The position numbers and the translations under genes are program-made. A stretch of DNA of 64,000 bases. It comes from Epiperipatus broadwayi (Eukaryota; Onychophora; Udeonychophora; Euonychophora; Peripatidae). Positions 24,301 through 36,984 of this stretch are shown here, one piece after another. The notes under the pieces were generated by a model. That model searched no databases, was not told the DNA's origin, and was given only the letters and a program-made list of their open reading frames with translations. Position 1 is the stretch's first letter. The number at the start of each line of letters is the position of its first letter. The stretch spans positions 5,657,770-5,721,769 of the forward strand of contig JAQFVV010012420.1 of NCBI GenBank assembly GCA_028023455.1. The letters run 5' to 3'.

Positions 24301-26340
24301 AGATAAAATACCAAACAATTCTTTTCGTTTATAAGCAAATATGGACATCTGAGGCAGAGTTTGTTGGACAGGTTTGAATTTTTTTTGCTAAATCAATCAA
24401 CAGCAACCCTCCGCATTTTTAACAAATTCACAAAGAAAGTATCAATTCTAATTTTAAATAACAAAAAAAAAAAAAAGAAAGTCGTATGTAAAGCAAATTG
24501 TGTATATTTGAGATATTCCAAAAAAAAGTTAAAACTGTCCCTTATACTTTGAAATGTATCGAATCCAAAACATAAAAAAAAGACATCTGTAAAAAAGAAA
24601 CAGTAGATTTAGAATGAAAATCCCCCCCCCCCCAAATAAAGGCATATGTCAAAAATTATGTACTTTTGAGATCCAAAAAAAAAGGTCAAAGTGTCCATTA
24701 TAGTTTTAAATTTATCAAATGAAAACCAAAAAAAAAAATAATTATGTCCAAAACAAACAACAATAATATATTAAAAAGAAAAAAATTACAGCCATATGTC
24801 AAAAAAAAATCTAGCGGTCTGGTAATGTTATATCGCTCTGTTTTTAACTAGAAACAGCGCCACCAAAGGCTGCACAGTTAATAGTTTACAAATACCAAGC
24901 ACTTAATAAAAATTATAGTGTAGTTAATATGCTGTAAGTTATTACAAAATATCCAGCAACAAACAGACAATATTTATCCATGTGTTGAATAGTAAACAAA
25001 AAATATGGATTATTTCAGTACAAGAGATTCATTGATTATTAAAGCATTTGAAAAATTAACTAATTTAACTGCTATGCATATTTTGAATAACAAATATTTA
25101 ATTAGACAATATATATTAAATCAAAGAAGTTAAATATATATATATCCAAATATTAAATCACGCCACATGGTTAAGAAATCCATCACTGCCCTCTACGAAA
25201 TAAATATATTAAAGTCCATATTTCAAAATAGTCATCCTAAATATATTATATTGCAATCATCAGACTAAAGATGTTTCAATTACTTACAGTTATCTCAATT
25301 TATAGGTAGACTATCTGACCTTAAACATTATGAGATAGACTGGCATATATATATATAAACAATATTTTCTTTAATAGGATAATGATGACTACTATACATC
25401 CCCTAAGTTACTTATGATAAATGAATATGGAGTAGCTATGCAGAGCTAACAATATTACATTTAAAAGAATAACATATTGTAACAATAATAGTTTAATTAC
25501 AAAATATAATTGTCAGTCAAAATACAAGTTTTTCTCATTTGTTAAAAAATAAAATCATTTCTATAATCTCTTATATTATTGGTCTAGTTCACATGCACGG
25601 TGGAAAATAATTATTTATAAAGTGTCCAAAAATTTTTTAATTAATTTTAAACATTAATCTTTATTATATTTATAATATTAATACTATTTTATAATTGAGT
25701 ACATTTGCCATACAGCCAACCCCTAATCTTTAATATATTTAAAATACAATTCTGCATACAGCCGATCTCACAGGTATAAGTAATTTATTTAACTCAAAAG
25801 CTTCATAGCATAGACACATTTCTCTAATGGGGAATAATTATAATGATTACTTTTTTCAATGATAACTCTAGGGAAGCCTGTTTCAATAAAACTCCAACTT
25901 CTACGGAGATGGCTCGCTTTGAGAGTGATTCCTAAATCTATAAAACAAAATCTTGAATGGCACGTCCCATATGAATACATAAATATTTTAACTACTTAAG
26001 AATGAATAACAATTGCATGTATACTATATAGTATTTACCTGTTCAAAGTCTAATCCTCAACAATCAAAAGAAGGACTAACTACGAACAAATGATCCTGAT
26101 TAACATAATTAAATCATTAACTTTAAACTACTTATAATTACCAATCATTATTTAACATTTAGACACTTTCTTTTACCTTTTTTTTTTAGCAGGGATACTT
26201 CCATTTAACAAATATTATACCTTCGTTTATTTTTTTTTTATTTTTTAATGGACAATTTCAAAACAGAAATAAAAAATGCTTTTTTTTTTTCACAAAGAAA
26301 ATTTTAGTTAATATTTATACTAAAGAAAATAAAGTGAATC
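24301..26340. other. AT-rich non-coding DNA
   Basis: No gene is supported. It includes a C12 run at 24622-24633 and numerous A-tracts. The GC-richer spot at about 24815-24870 (ATCTAGCGGTCTGG, then CAGCGCCACCAAAGGC) may mark the end of a larger repeat running through the Merlin region, but I could not define it. Confidence 0.45.
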
Positions 26341-26344
26341 ATGA

Positions 26345-28740
26345 TTTGAAAATGCGCCGAATCATTATTGTCATCTATTACCAATCCACTGCAGGATGAA
26401 AATCTCTCAAAGTTCAATCCATCTTCTTTGATCTCTAGCGTCTCTTCTCCACATCACCTCTACACATTGTCTTATTTTATACATCCATTCTATTAAGTAT
26501 TGAAGTCTCAGGTTCATAGATAACAACTAGTAAAACACATTTATTAAAAACCTTTTTCAAACACATAAGTATATAGTTTTTAATATTACATTGTTTCTAT
26601 CAAAAACACTCCAATCAAGCTTAATTTTATGATTAATTTCATCCATTATGTTTTCATCTGTAGCAATAATCTGACCAAGATATTTGTAGTTGTTAACTTC
26701 TTCTAACTCATCATTATTAATCTTCATTTTTATTTTTTGAGAAAATCCATTGAACATTACTTTAGTCTTTTTAACATTTACCTTTAGTCCTACTATTACT
26801 TTCATCTGATAACTCTTGCAACATTTCCTGCAGCTCTGAAGCATTATTTGAAAAAATAACTATATCATCTACAAAATCTAAAATAATGTCCATTATATCT
26901 TTAGCTTCCCATTTTATCCACATAATATTTTTTGCAGCACTACTGTAAAACGTTTTGGAGATATGGAGTCACACCCTATCTTCCATCCTTCTCAATGTTA
27001 ACCTTCCTAGTATTATTATGTAATCTAATTGTTGTGGTTGCATTTTTATAAATATTTTTATTCTGAGTCTATTGCTTTAATCACTGAAGAGAGGCTTATA
27101 GAATCAAGTGCCTTTTAATAATCTAAATCCAAAGAATAATAGCAACTCATATTCTTTGATCATTTCTATAACTTCTCTCAATACTTGGATATTATCCATT
27201 GTACTAAAACCACTTTTAAATCCAGCTTGTTCTTTTGACTGGTTGAAATCTAAAGTTCTCTGTAGATGAGTTGTAATTATCTTGATAAAACTTTTTATAA
27301 AACTGATAAAAGATGGATAGGGCTGTATTGTCTTTATCATCTGTTTTAAATATTAATACTGCATTCTTCCAATCATCTGGTATATCTTTATACTTAGACT
27401 TTTGGTATATAACTTTGCTAAAAAAAAATATTTCTTCAACTGCTTTTTTTAAAGATATTAATTATACTTCCATCATTACCAGCAGCATTTTCCTTCTTCA
27501 TAAATTTAATTACATATCTCATTTCTTCTTTTAAAATCCTGGGCAATTCCCAGAAGATATAATAATATTTGTTGGAGATACTTGTTCTTTACTATATAAT
27601 TATTGATAGAAATCTTGTCTTTATTTCATGATGTCATCTCACTTTTTATTAATAGTTTCATCTTTTTTTTCTTATTGCAGATTTAAATTTTCTATCAATA
27701 CTAAAATGTTGTTTTACATTCTTGAGGCTTTTATTCTCTTCTATAGCTTTCCTTGCTAGTCACAATTATACTTTTTTTATATCATTATCAACTCATTTTC
27801 ACACCATTTCACAAAATTTGAAATATTCAATTCTTAATGCATCATTTATATATATATATTTTTATATTTCTTTTTTCCTTCATAAATTCTCTAGTCTCAA
27901 TAGAAATTTTACTGGTCAATTGCGTCTTTTCTACTAATTAGCTTTGTTGCAGTTTTTAAAAATATATCAGTTATTTTTCTATTAATTTCATTCAAATCTG
28001 AATTATATTCAAAATCTGCTAATATTTGAAAATGATTTGCAAGTTCTAATTTAAATTCATTAAAGTGTTTCTGAAGATTAGGAATATCAATTGTGAATAT
28101 TGTTTTTTGTAATAATTTTTGTCTCTAGTTTTGCATTATCATGCATCTTACATCTCACTAATCGATCATCACTTTCCTATGCTGAATTAAATAAAAACAT
28201 TACAATCTTGAAATATGAATTTTCTATTAGTCAAAATATAATCCAATTTTTCTGTACCTTTATTTGGATAATCTAATGTTCATTTCCTTGTAACATTTTC
28301 TCAAATAAAGAGTTCTTAATATAAAGTTTTTATTTATCTGAAAACTCCACAAGTCTAAGACCTCTCTTGTTTCTATTACTAAACCAAATTTACCTTAACA
28401 CTTTCATCATTCGATTGTTTATCAATTATACCATTAAAGTCTTCCATAACAATTTTAAAATGTATCTGCTATTCAGTCTTGCCACTTTATTACATACACT
28501 GTCAATCTCCACAATGTTATTTTTTCATTTGTAATGAATCCTACTCCTCTTCTACTTCCAATGTTTGTGCCTTTGTAGTAGAGTACATGTCCACTTTTTA
28601 AATTAATTGTCTCTTTCCTTTTTTTTTAACTTCACAAAGTCCAATAATGTCCCATTTAATATGAGCCAGCTCTTCCAATTCTTGCAATCCTCCCTCATTT
28701 GAAAGTGATCTGCAGTTATATGTCACTAAAATAAAAAACC
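26345..28740 (-). pseudogene. RTE-like non-LTR retrotransposon, decayed
   Basis: Read on the minus strand from 28740 downward. The endonuclease domain starts with TYNCRSLSNEG, followed by IKWDIIGLCE, SGHVLYYKGT and GVGFITNEK (about 28730-28510), typical of APE-type endonucleases of RTE elements. The reverse transcriptase follows: an EQAGF..GFSTMDNIQVLRE block and a degenerate FGF..L..KA block (about 27110-27260), then KVNVKKTKVMFN and NNYKYLGQII (about 26640-26790), with the usual R/W-rich C-terminal region near 26400-26470. Length of about 2.4 kb suggests most of the ORF is represented, but many stops and frameshifts interrupt it. No tail repeat or target duplication could be fixed. Confidence 0.8.
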
Positions 28741-28744
28741 ATCA

Positions 28745-29700
28745 GATTAAATTGCAAATGCTGCTTTTTTTAAACAAAAACATTCACTTTGTTCAAATTA
28801 ATATATTCAACTAAATTTAAAATAGTTAAGACAAAGTCTAAACACTTTTTCTTTCTCTTTTTGTTAACAAAATACTTATTTCATAAAGTTTGTTAAAAAT
28901 AAATATATTACAATAAATTTAAAATACATTAGGATAAAGTTTAAACAGTTTTCTTTTTTTTAAAAAAATTACAAAACCCAAAGTCCATAACCATAGTTTG
29001 ATTTCTTCCAGATGGCAAGACTTAGTCAATTCATTTTTAAGTGGCACAATGTCAGAATTCAAATGCCCAGAGTAGATTAGCAGCTGACACCTTTTCCACT
29101 TTTACGGACTCAGCATAATGAAGATCCAATGTTGCTTGAATAAAATGAGAATCCAGAATGACTATTATAAGAAAAATTAATTTTACATAAGTTTTACTTC
29201 TTCCTGCTTTTGAACACCCAATCCAGTTTTTTAACATGTTTGATTCTATTCTTGTTTTTAACCCCTCTCTATTTTAATTACAAAATCTTCAAAAACACAT
29301 TAATTGATTGACTTGAAAAACACAGTAATTGCCTGAATTTTTTTATTATTTTCCAATTTCTCATCTAAACAGGCTTAAACTTTTTCTTTTCTAATTTTTA
29401 ATGAAGTTATTTTCCTAGCAACTCACTGAGGATGCCAGTAGCAGAAACTGGTCTGGGGTTAGGGACATTCTGAAAAGCTTGTTAAGAGCTTATTTGTGAG
29501 CTCTTTATATAACATTTGTAATACAAGCTTGTTTAAATTAGATCATGTGACATCTGACTTGATTTCTTTGTATATATATATATATATATTGTGCCAGGCA
29601 TTATCAAATGTCCATGCACAAAATCTGCTGTAAAGAATATTACAGCAGATACATTTATGAATTTGTAGATATTAAGCACAACAAATATATAAATGTGCTA
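28745..29700. other. AT-rich DNA between two elements
   Basis: No gene is supported. A patch at about 29040-29240 is less AT-biased and open on the minus strand for 61 codons, upstream of the RTE-like relic. It could be 5' sequence of that element. I do not recognise the peptide. A GC-richer spot at about 29415-29480 is unassigned. Confidence 0.45.
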
Positions 29701-29704
29701 TTTT

Positions 29705-31423
29705 AGTAATGGAGTGGTCCGAGCATTAAAATACCCACACACACCAATTTAAATAATATGAAATTGACATAGAAAATATTGTAGTAAACTCATGTATTTT
29801 TTTGGTTTTATATTTCCTTTTTGTATATGTCTTATGATATGTTATTTTATGTATTTGGCTTTCTCTGAAAAATTCAAATAGAGAAAAGCAATTGTTCCAA
29901 TATAATTGTACATATTTTTTTTTTTTAATTACTTTTCTAAAAACTAATTTTATTCTGTAAACTAAGAATGTTAATTGCTTGTGCAAAAATCTGATCAAAA
30001 GCAAAATGTTTGATAATGCTTTAATTAAACTGTTATCTTTTTAAAAATTCTTTTGAATTGATTTTGTGAGCAAGTGGTCTGAGTAATCAATAAGGAATGT
30101 TATAATCTAAATGATAAGATAAATTGAAAGGATTGGCTGATTCATGCTTCTCAGGGGGCTAGTGGGATTGATATAGTTTGATCAGGGCAGTGAGATTCAG
30201 TCTTTCGTTGGCAGCCATTCTGGGCAAGTCATTCTGTTCGTTGCTCCAGAATTCTCCAAGCGATCAGCTACTTTGAGAGTCATTTATGAATAGTACTATT
30301 AGTGACATTCGTTAGAACAAATCTTTTATACAGTTCTTTTAAGAACTCTTGTCTTTGTGGATTCGAATAACTATTGGAGACAGCCTATGAAAATTTATTA
30401 AATAATCCTCGTTACTATTTAGATATATAAAAAAAGAGGATATGAAGCAATATACTAGAGATTCCGGCAAAATGACCGTGGGGTAGACAACTAGTCAGTG
30501 CACCGCCCTTTCTCTGTCCTAAGCTGCCCAGATGTGACCACGCCAATTCCAACCGCCCAGGAGGATGACCAGTGCCGCCTTACTAAATGGAAGAAATCGT
30601 CACCACACAGCCAGTTAACTTGAAGCCCACTCAGCCCAGAGGAGAAGAATGAAGACGCAGATATAAGTTTATTTTAAGATATTTATTAACATTGAAATAA
30701 TTAACTTTTCTATTTCCGATTGGATATATATATATTTTTTGTTATTATTATTTATCATTTAAAAATGAGAGTCTCTCGCATATGTATAAATTTACGGTTA
30801 TTGCGGTCATAAATGGTAAAGCTTTTACTTAAATCCTTTGAGTGAATTTTTCTATTTCAAATTAGTATTTTCAACAAAGATGCATGTATATATATGTGTA
30901 TGCGTACATACGCTTATTATATTCGGTAAATACGATATCTCATGCTGAATATCTAAAAATGTATTTAACCGGATATCCTTTTTAAGTTATTTTTTTTTTG
31001 TGACTGCTACACCTCACGATGAGTGTAAGAAGGGATTGATTTATTATAGATTCCCTGCAAGCAAGTACTCTAATAACTTTATATTTAAATAATAGTAAGA
31101 GTATAATTGGGCTGCACGTATATACATGTATAGAAATTTATCTTTGGCAAAACAGAAATAGATACAGTACCTTATGGTGAGTACGATATGGTATCTGAGC
31201 CAACGCAACACATTGACTTGTTGAAAATATAAAATTAGTGATATATTTCATTGTGCAAATATGCATAGTTTTTATTATTATATTTCCTATCAATAACAAG
31301 GTTTTAAAGTTATCAGTAAAAGCGTATGCCTGTATGACCGAAAATCTCATATCTGTATATCAAATCACACAAATTAAAATTTATTTCTATTGGGTAAAAG
31401 GAGCTCAGACCACTTCCATTACT
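29705..31423. mobile_element. candidate TIR element of 1.7 kb
   Basis: The left end AGTAATGGAGTGGTCCGAGC and the inverse of the right end, AGTAATGGAAGTGGTCTGAG, match over about 20 bp with one indel and one transition. A third copy of AGTGGTCTGAG lies inside at 30074 in the left-end orientation, suggesting nesting or a subterminal repeat. The interior (30130-30670) is markedly less AT-rich and is unlike its surroundings. It contains a TATA-like GATATAGTTTG followed by a TCAGTCTTTCG stretch that resembles an initiator. No long frame is present, and no direct target duplication was visible. Confidence 0.45.
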
Positions 31424-31689
31424 TATAAACATTGTCAATAGTTCTAGGGAATTATTATTGTTCTTATTTAAATTTGGATTTTATCTATTTAAACGCTTTG
31501 AAAATCTATATATATTGGGATAATTAATTATTTAGTATTTTGTTATTATATCATCATTTATATGAAACGGTAATGGGTATTTGGGACTAAATAAATATTT
31601 AATCACATTATTAAACTTGTTTCGTTTTTATAGTATTAGTTATATCGATAAAATGTGTTCTTTCCTTATCAACCACATACCTGTAATAA

Positions 31690-32140
31690 TCATTTAACTT
31701 ACCCATTTGAAGACCCTAGATGTAGAGTGACTGAGCTAGCCACAAAGGGATATCGCTCTACCGGGGTGTTATATCTTATTCTTATGCTCCGCTGAACATA
31801 TGGTATTGCACACCCTTCTAGGAGGGTGAAAAATTCATTTTTTAGATTCTTTTCTAGAAGTGGCGCGCAAAGGTCTATTTTGTAAATAGATTTTTCAAAG
31901 GTGTGTACTTGCCATTGTTCTCAATATTCGGGCATTCAAATAAGATATCAACTAAAGGGTGTTTTTAACTGGAAGAGTCCTGTCAATCCACTCTTTCTAT
32001 CAATTTAGCTAGAAGTACCAATACACATGAGTACAGACAATCGGCTAAATTGATATCCATTTCTTTACCTGTTGAATCTTGATCACTTCATGCTCAGTGC
32101 AAGATTAGGAAAAGAATTCCGCAGGGAGTATGGCCCGGTA
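31690..32140. repeat. unassigned GC-richer repeat-like block
   Basis: The block is clearly less AT-rich than its flanks and ends directly at a TA/TG microsatellite. Read on the minus strand it contains TGGCTAGCTCAGTCACTCTA, which resembles a tRNA A-box region, and GGTAGAGCGATATCC, another tRNA-like piece in the wrong order. That is compatible with a scrambled tRNA-derived SINE, but I cannot fold a tRNA. Nothing coding was seen. Confidence 0.35.
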
Positions 32141-32142
32141 CA

Positions 32143-32194
<52 letters not shown>
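32143..32194 (+). repeat. (TA)n(TG)n microsatellite
   Basis: About 10 TA units are followed directly by about 16 TG units with no interruption. Confidence 0.95.
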
Positions 32195-32198
<4 letters not shown>

Positions 32199-32199
32199 G

Positions 32200-33990
32200 G
32201 AATGATTTATAAACACAATGATTCACATAAGATCAAAACTAAAAGAAAATAATATATAGAAAAACAATTTTTCATTTGTATTAAAAAAGTAAATCCCAAG
32301 CAATACACATGGAAGGATGATGTAATAATTTTTACATCAAAAGGGTCTTATAGATATAATGATTAACAATTTAAAAAATCATAAAGTTAAGATAGGGATA
32401 TTTATTTTTGAGAAACAAAAAAGTAATCATTAATCCATTTAACTGAATAGTAATCATCCATTTTAGGTCACAATAGATGCATTGAAAAATACCTTCACCA
32501 AAAGATTACATCATAATGTTTCAAGATTGGTATCACCACCTTTGACAATTAGATAGCTAAATTTGAAATAATGTTATAAAAATGGTCACTTGATCATTTT
32601 TATTGTATTAATAATTATATTAGTATTTATTCCAAGATATCTAAAATAATCTTCATATCTAATTTTTATGGGTTTTAGAAAAGTATGTCTTAATTAGAAT
32701 GTTGCTATGTGAAAGATGTTTGGAACAATTTTAGATTAATCAAAAATATTTTATATTAGGAATTATACTTTTTTCAAAATGTATTTAGTGAATTTTGAAG
32801 ATTAATAATATTGAACAGAAGTTATGGATAAATGCTGGTTATAATCACTGAAATTTCTGTTCAACATTAAGTTTTTTAACAAATCAATGCTTATAATAAT
32901 GTTGAATAATTTTGCATAACAATAAAGTGGAGCTTATGAATATTTTTGATGTAGGTGTAAAATTGAAATGCTTGAATAGAGTATGTTAAGAAGATAGCAA
33001 GCAATAATAACCTTCACTAACAAAAACAAGTATTAACTATTATAATTTTTTATTACTTAGTTAACTTACTGGTAATCTGCCTTTAAGTGAATATTTTAAA
33101 CTTACATATAGTAATTAAATTATTTTTGTTGTTGTTGTTGTTGTTTTAACATTTATATCACAACATTTTAAATATTTGCATTAATATGTGAATATTTAAA
33201 TAAACATTTATAGTTGCATTGTGAATAAATATTGTTTTATATATAAACTGTGATATAATAAATAAAAAGAATTATACATAAAAATATTATATATGCAACA
33301 ATATATGTTTAGTGTTTTTAATTTTGTTTTTATGCTTATGGTTTGACATTAAAATCTGGATGAACTTGGAATTTTTTCCAGGTAGATGATTCATAGAAAA
33401 CCTAGCTAATCATTATATTATTGATCAACAAATGGTTATATAATTATGCATGCTAGGAAAGAAAATGTGTAATATATACTAATTTAATAGAAATTGTTTT
33501 TTCCACTAAAGTCATTTGTGTTAAAGTATCAATGGTTTAAATACCCATTCCAAAACCAGTTTCTCGATTTTGCCTTTATTATCAAGCTTAGGATTTACAG
33601 TGGGAAGTAATGCATTTATAAATCTAGCTACCAGATCTAACTCCATTCTACTATTCAAAGAAAGCTATGAAAATTCACAACACCAGTAACTATATATTTT
33701 ATTATTCCAAGCTAATAAAAAACTAATTGTATTAAAATATTAGTTACTGACCTGGAATCAGATCTATATAAGAAGTTTCATTCGGTTCAAAATCTTAGTG
33801 TTTTCAATTGATAAAATTTTAGCTTGGATAGTAAGAGGGAGTTAAAGATAGTTGTTAGACATATAACTGCTTTAATGCAAGATTTGAATCCCAAACCTCA
33901 TTTATAAAGACAGAATCCAGAACTCTCTTAGAATGTGAATTTCTTCTGATAGTCACCATTTATTCAGGCATTCCATCACCAAGATAAAAA
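32200..33990. other. AT-rich non-coding DNA
   Basis: I see nothing supportable in this stretch beyond A/T homopolymers and a short TTG run near 33130. Confidence 0.55.
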
Positions 33991-33999
33991 GAAAAAAAA

Positions 34000-36980
34000 T
34001 ATTCTAGAGATGAGTTTTGCAATGATTATATAATCAAACCTGTGATCCACAAATATGCTCATATATGAAAAATACTGATCTATTTTTCTGTTCATTTAAT
34101 ATTTTGTCTGCCTTTTAACTTTTTTTCATAATATTTTTCTTTCAAAAATACTTTAATATCATATCTTATTATAGTTCTCCAGTGTATTCTATTCTTTGCT
34201 ATATCTTCCCATTGAAGGCAATCAGCATTATACTTTTTTAGAATATTTATGGCATAATGCTTATAATGCAAATGAAGTCTATTTCTCCTTCAAAAAAACT
34301 ATGCACAAGTTCATTATAAAATATCTATTTAAGAATTCTAGCACTATTCATTGGTTTCACATGTCCAATCTAATGAAAGTGTATTTTTAGAATAATGACT
34401 TTATAGAATCACATCTAGCTAGTCCCAAAGCAGTGACTGATTTTATCATTTTGCCATTGTATTTTAAAATTTTTGAGCATTCTTAAGTGATACTTCTCTA
34501 ATATATTTAAGGTATATCAATAGAATGTCTAAGTCACATTTTCATACAGTAAAAATGGTAAATTTCAGCTCTGTATATAGTTAATTTAATTGCAATAGTT
34601 ATTTTCCTATAATGAAATATTTTATTTTTAACTTTTAAAAACAGTAGCAGCACATTAGAGTCTGTGTTAAACTTCCGAGTCTGTGTTAAACTTCAGTTTA
34701 CAAATCCACTTTTTTACTTGGATATTTAAAATTGATTTACATTTTTTAATCTAAGATAAAAGTTGCCAAGAAATTGTTTTCCATCACTGACTAATAAAAC
34801 ACGTGAATTTTTCGAACATTATAAACACTTTATTTTAAACATTAGGTATATTTGAAGATTTTGTTTTGAATTGACAAAAATAGCATGATCGTCAGCATAT
34901 TGTAAATATAGATTTCAAACAATAAGAAAATATTAAGTTTTAGTTTTCACTTGATTCAAATTAAAAAATCCATCATAAAACAAACCTATATCACATTGTG
35001 ATTTTTATTTTATTAAACCATCTAGAAACAATTCCAAAGACCACCATCATAAAAATTGTAAACAGAGATGGAGTAAGTACATATCCTTGTTTAATACCTG
35101 TTTTCATTTCAAATGTCTCAAATTTCCTACTTGCAGTGATAGCATTACCTCTCATTTCATCATTCAGAAGATATATAATATGAATTTGGTGGGTAATCAA
35201 TTATTGTCAAACAATCTTATAGACCTGTTTGATCAATCGTATCAAATATATTTAACCAAATAAATAAAAGTAATTTATATAAATCATTTGTTCCTATTAT
35301 TTTTTTGCTTTTCCTAGAAACGAAAATTATATTTATAATTCATGATTCTCTAAAATCACATTGAAACTTTGGTATTTCTTTATCCATGACTGCAAACAAC
35401 TTATTTAATAAATTTTTGAAAATATCTTTGCTGTAATAGATAATATTGATATTCCATAATTAATCTTATTTATTCTTTTTATGTTTAAAAATGGAAACCT
35501 TCTTAAGATCATATAGTATAATTTCATGGTTCCATCTAAATATTCCAGTATTTTTGAAGCTAATATATTATCACAATATTACAAAATTCCATCCTGGTAT
35601 CTTATCAGAAACTCCAATCATCCATTATTAAAATTATAAAGAGTTGTTTTGGCTTTATTAAGATCAATATTTTTGTCCAAATATAAATTGATATATCACT
35701 AAAAGTTATTATTTAAATTCTTGTGTCACTCTTTCTATCTGTTCAAAATATCATTGGCATACTATAAGCTGCTGGATTTAATAGGATTGTGATACAATTT
35801 CTTAGGTCAATATAATGCTTTTATCATATCAAAAAAAGATCAAAATTATTATAATCAGTGAATGTCTATATCTTCATTGTAGTTTTAATCCACCAATTAT
35901 TTTTAAGTCTTCTTATCAGTCTCTCTGCCTTTAAATATCTCCATTTATTATGAAATTCAATTTTTTTTAGTTAGCCAAGCAGAAAATGCCATATCTTTTT
36001 TAAAATCACATCCATAATAGTAAGATCATTGCAGAAAATAAATTACGATTCTTCTTTTGTAAACCCCAGGAATAGATGTAGTGTATCCATGACATCCTCC
36101 TTAAAATAATACCATTTCTCAATAACATGGCATTCCTAAAAGTTCAATTATCATTTTTAATATTTAATAACTTCAAATTTAGCATGTGTAGTAGATACTT
36201 CTGAAGAATTTTCCATTAATTTTCTTATGAATATGATTGAAATATATGCTCTTCTTAAAAAATGATAATATTGGAGTTTATTAATTTATGAACCATCAAA
36301 CAATCTGTGCTTGTAAATGCTTGTATAATAAAACCTCATGTATAGTGATATCTACAATAATTCAATATATTAAATGTCATTGTTTTGAGCATGGATGCAT
36401 TCATATTCCTTTATACTTATTTTTTTACCTAAACAAATGATTTGTGATAATCAATGCATGTATTATACAAAAAGTTAATATCAGCTAATTATTTGAATTT
36501 ACTATGTATACAAATTATTTCAAATAATATTGCCAGTTTTACTATTTGTACTTATATGTATACTAAAGCCTCCAAGAATTAAAAAAAAAAAAACAATATT
36601 TACCCAAAAAAAAATAAAACTTTCTTTGAATTCTCAGAATCTAATGTTGGAACACAGACACTAATAAAATAAGGACTGTGTTTACTATGCAAAGCAAGTT
36701 TTAAAATTTTATTGATAAAACAATGAATTACAAAAATAGAGGATACTAAATTAGAATTTATACTAAATCTAACATCTACATTTTTCTTTCACAATTTTCT
36801 TTTTTCCAAAAATTGTAGCCATCTTACTATTAAACTTTCTTTCTCTGGCAGTTAAGTTTTACTAAGAATGGCTATATTGATCTTAAATTTTGAAAACTTT
36901 TTAGATAATAGGGCTGTTCTTTCTGGTTTTAAGAGTTTGTATCAATTAAAATTAGCACATTCCATGTATCTATATTTAGA
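34000..36980 (-). pseudogene. jockey/CR1-like non-LTR retrotransposon, decayed
   Basis: Read on the minus strand. Near 36880-36760 the frame gives a decayed endonuclease start (KINIAILSKT, LPEKESLIV) and, near 36660, a VCVPTL block matching the usual YAPT motif. The reverse transcriptase is clearest at 34991-35200, where MRGNAITASRKFETFEMKTG and IKQGYVLTPSLFTIF match the conserved GVKQGC.L.P.LF block. The post-catalytic domain is visible near 34620-34380 as KLTIYRA, then KYNGKMIKSVTALGLA. The order and spacing fit an element of about 3 kb, heavily broken by stops and indels. It is unlike the RTE-like relic at 26-29 kb and belongs to another lineage. The exact clade is uncertain. Confidence 0.7.
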
Positions 36981-36984
36981 AAAG

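Noticed and set aside
24015-24377. A 120-codon lysine/proline-rich open frame.
   Set aside because: It is produced by the A-tract minisatellite and has no independent coding signal.
30074-31414. Alternative element bounded by the inner AGTGGTCTGAG copy and the right end.
   Set aside because: The outer left end at 29705 shares a longer match with the right end, so the 1.7 kb limits are preferred, though nesting cannot be excluded.
31690-31790. tRNA gene on the minus strand, suggested by an A-box-like TGGCTAGCTCAGT.
   Set aside because: No B box at the right distance, no anticodon arm and no acceptor stem could be built. It is at most a scrambled tRNA-derived repeat.
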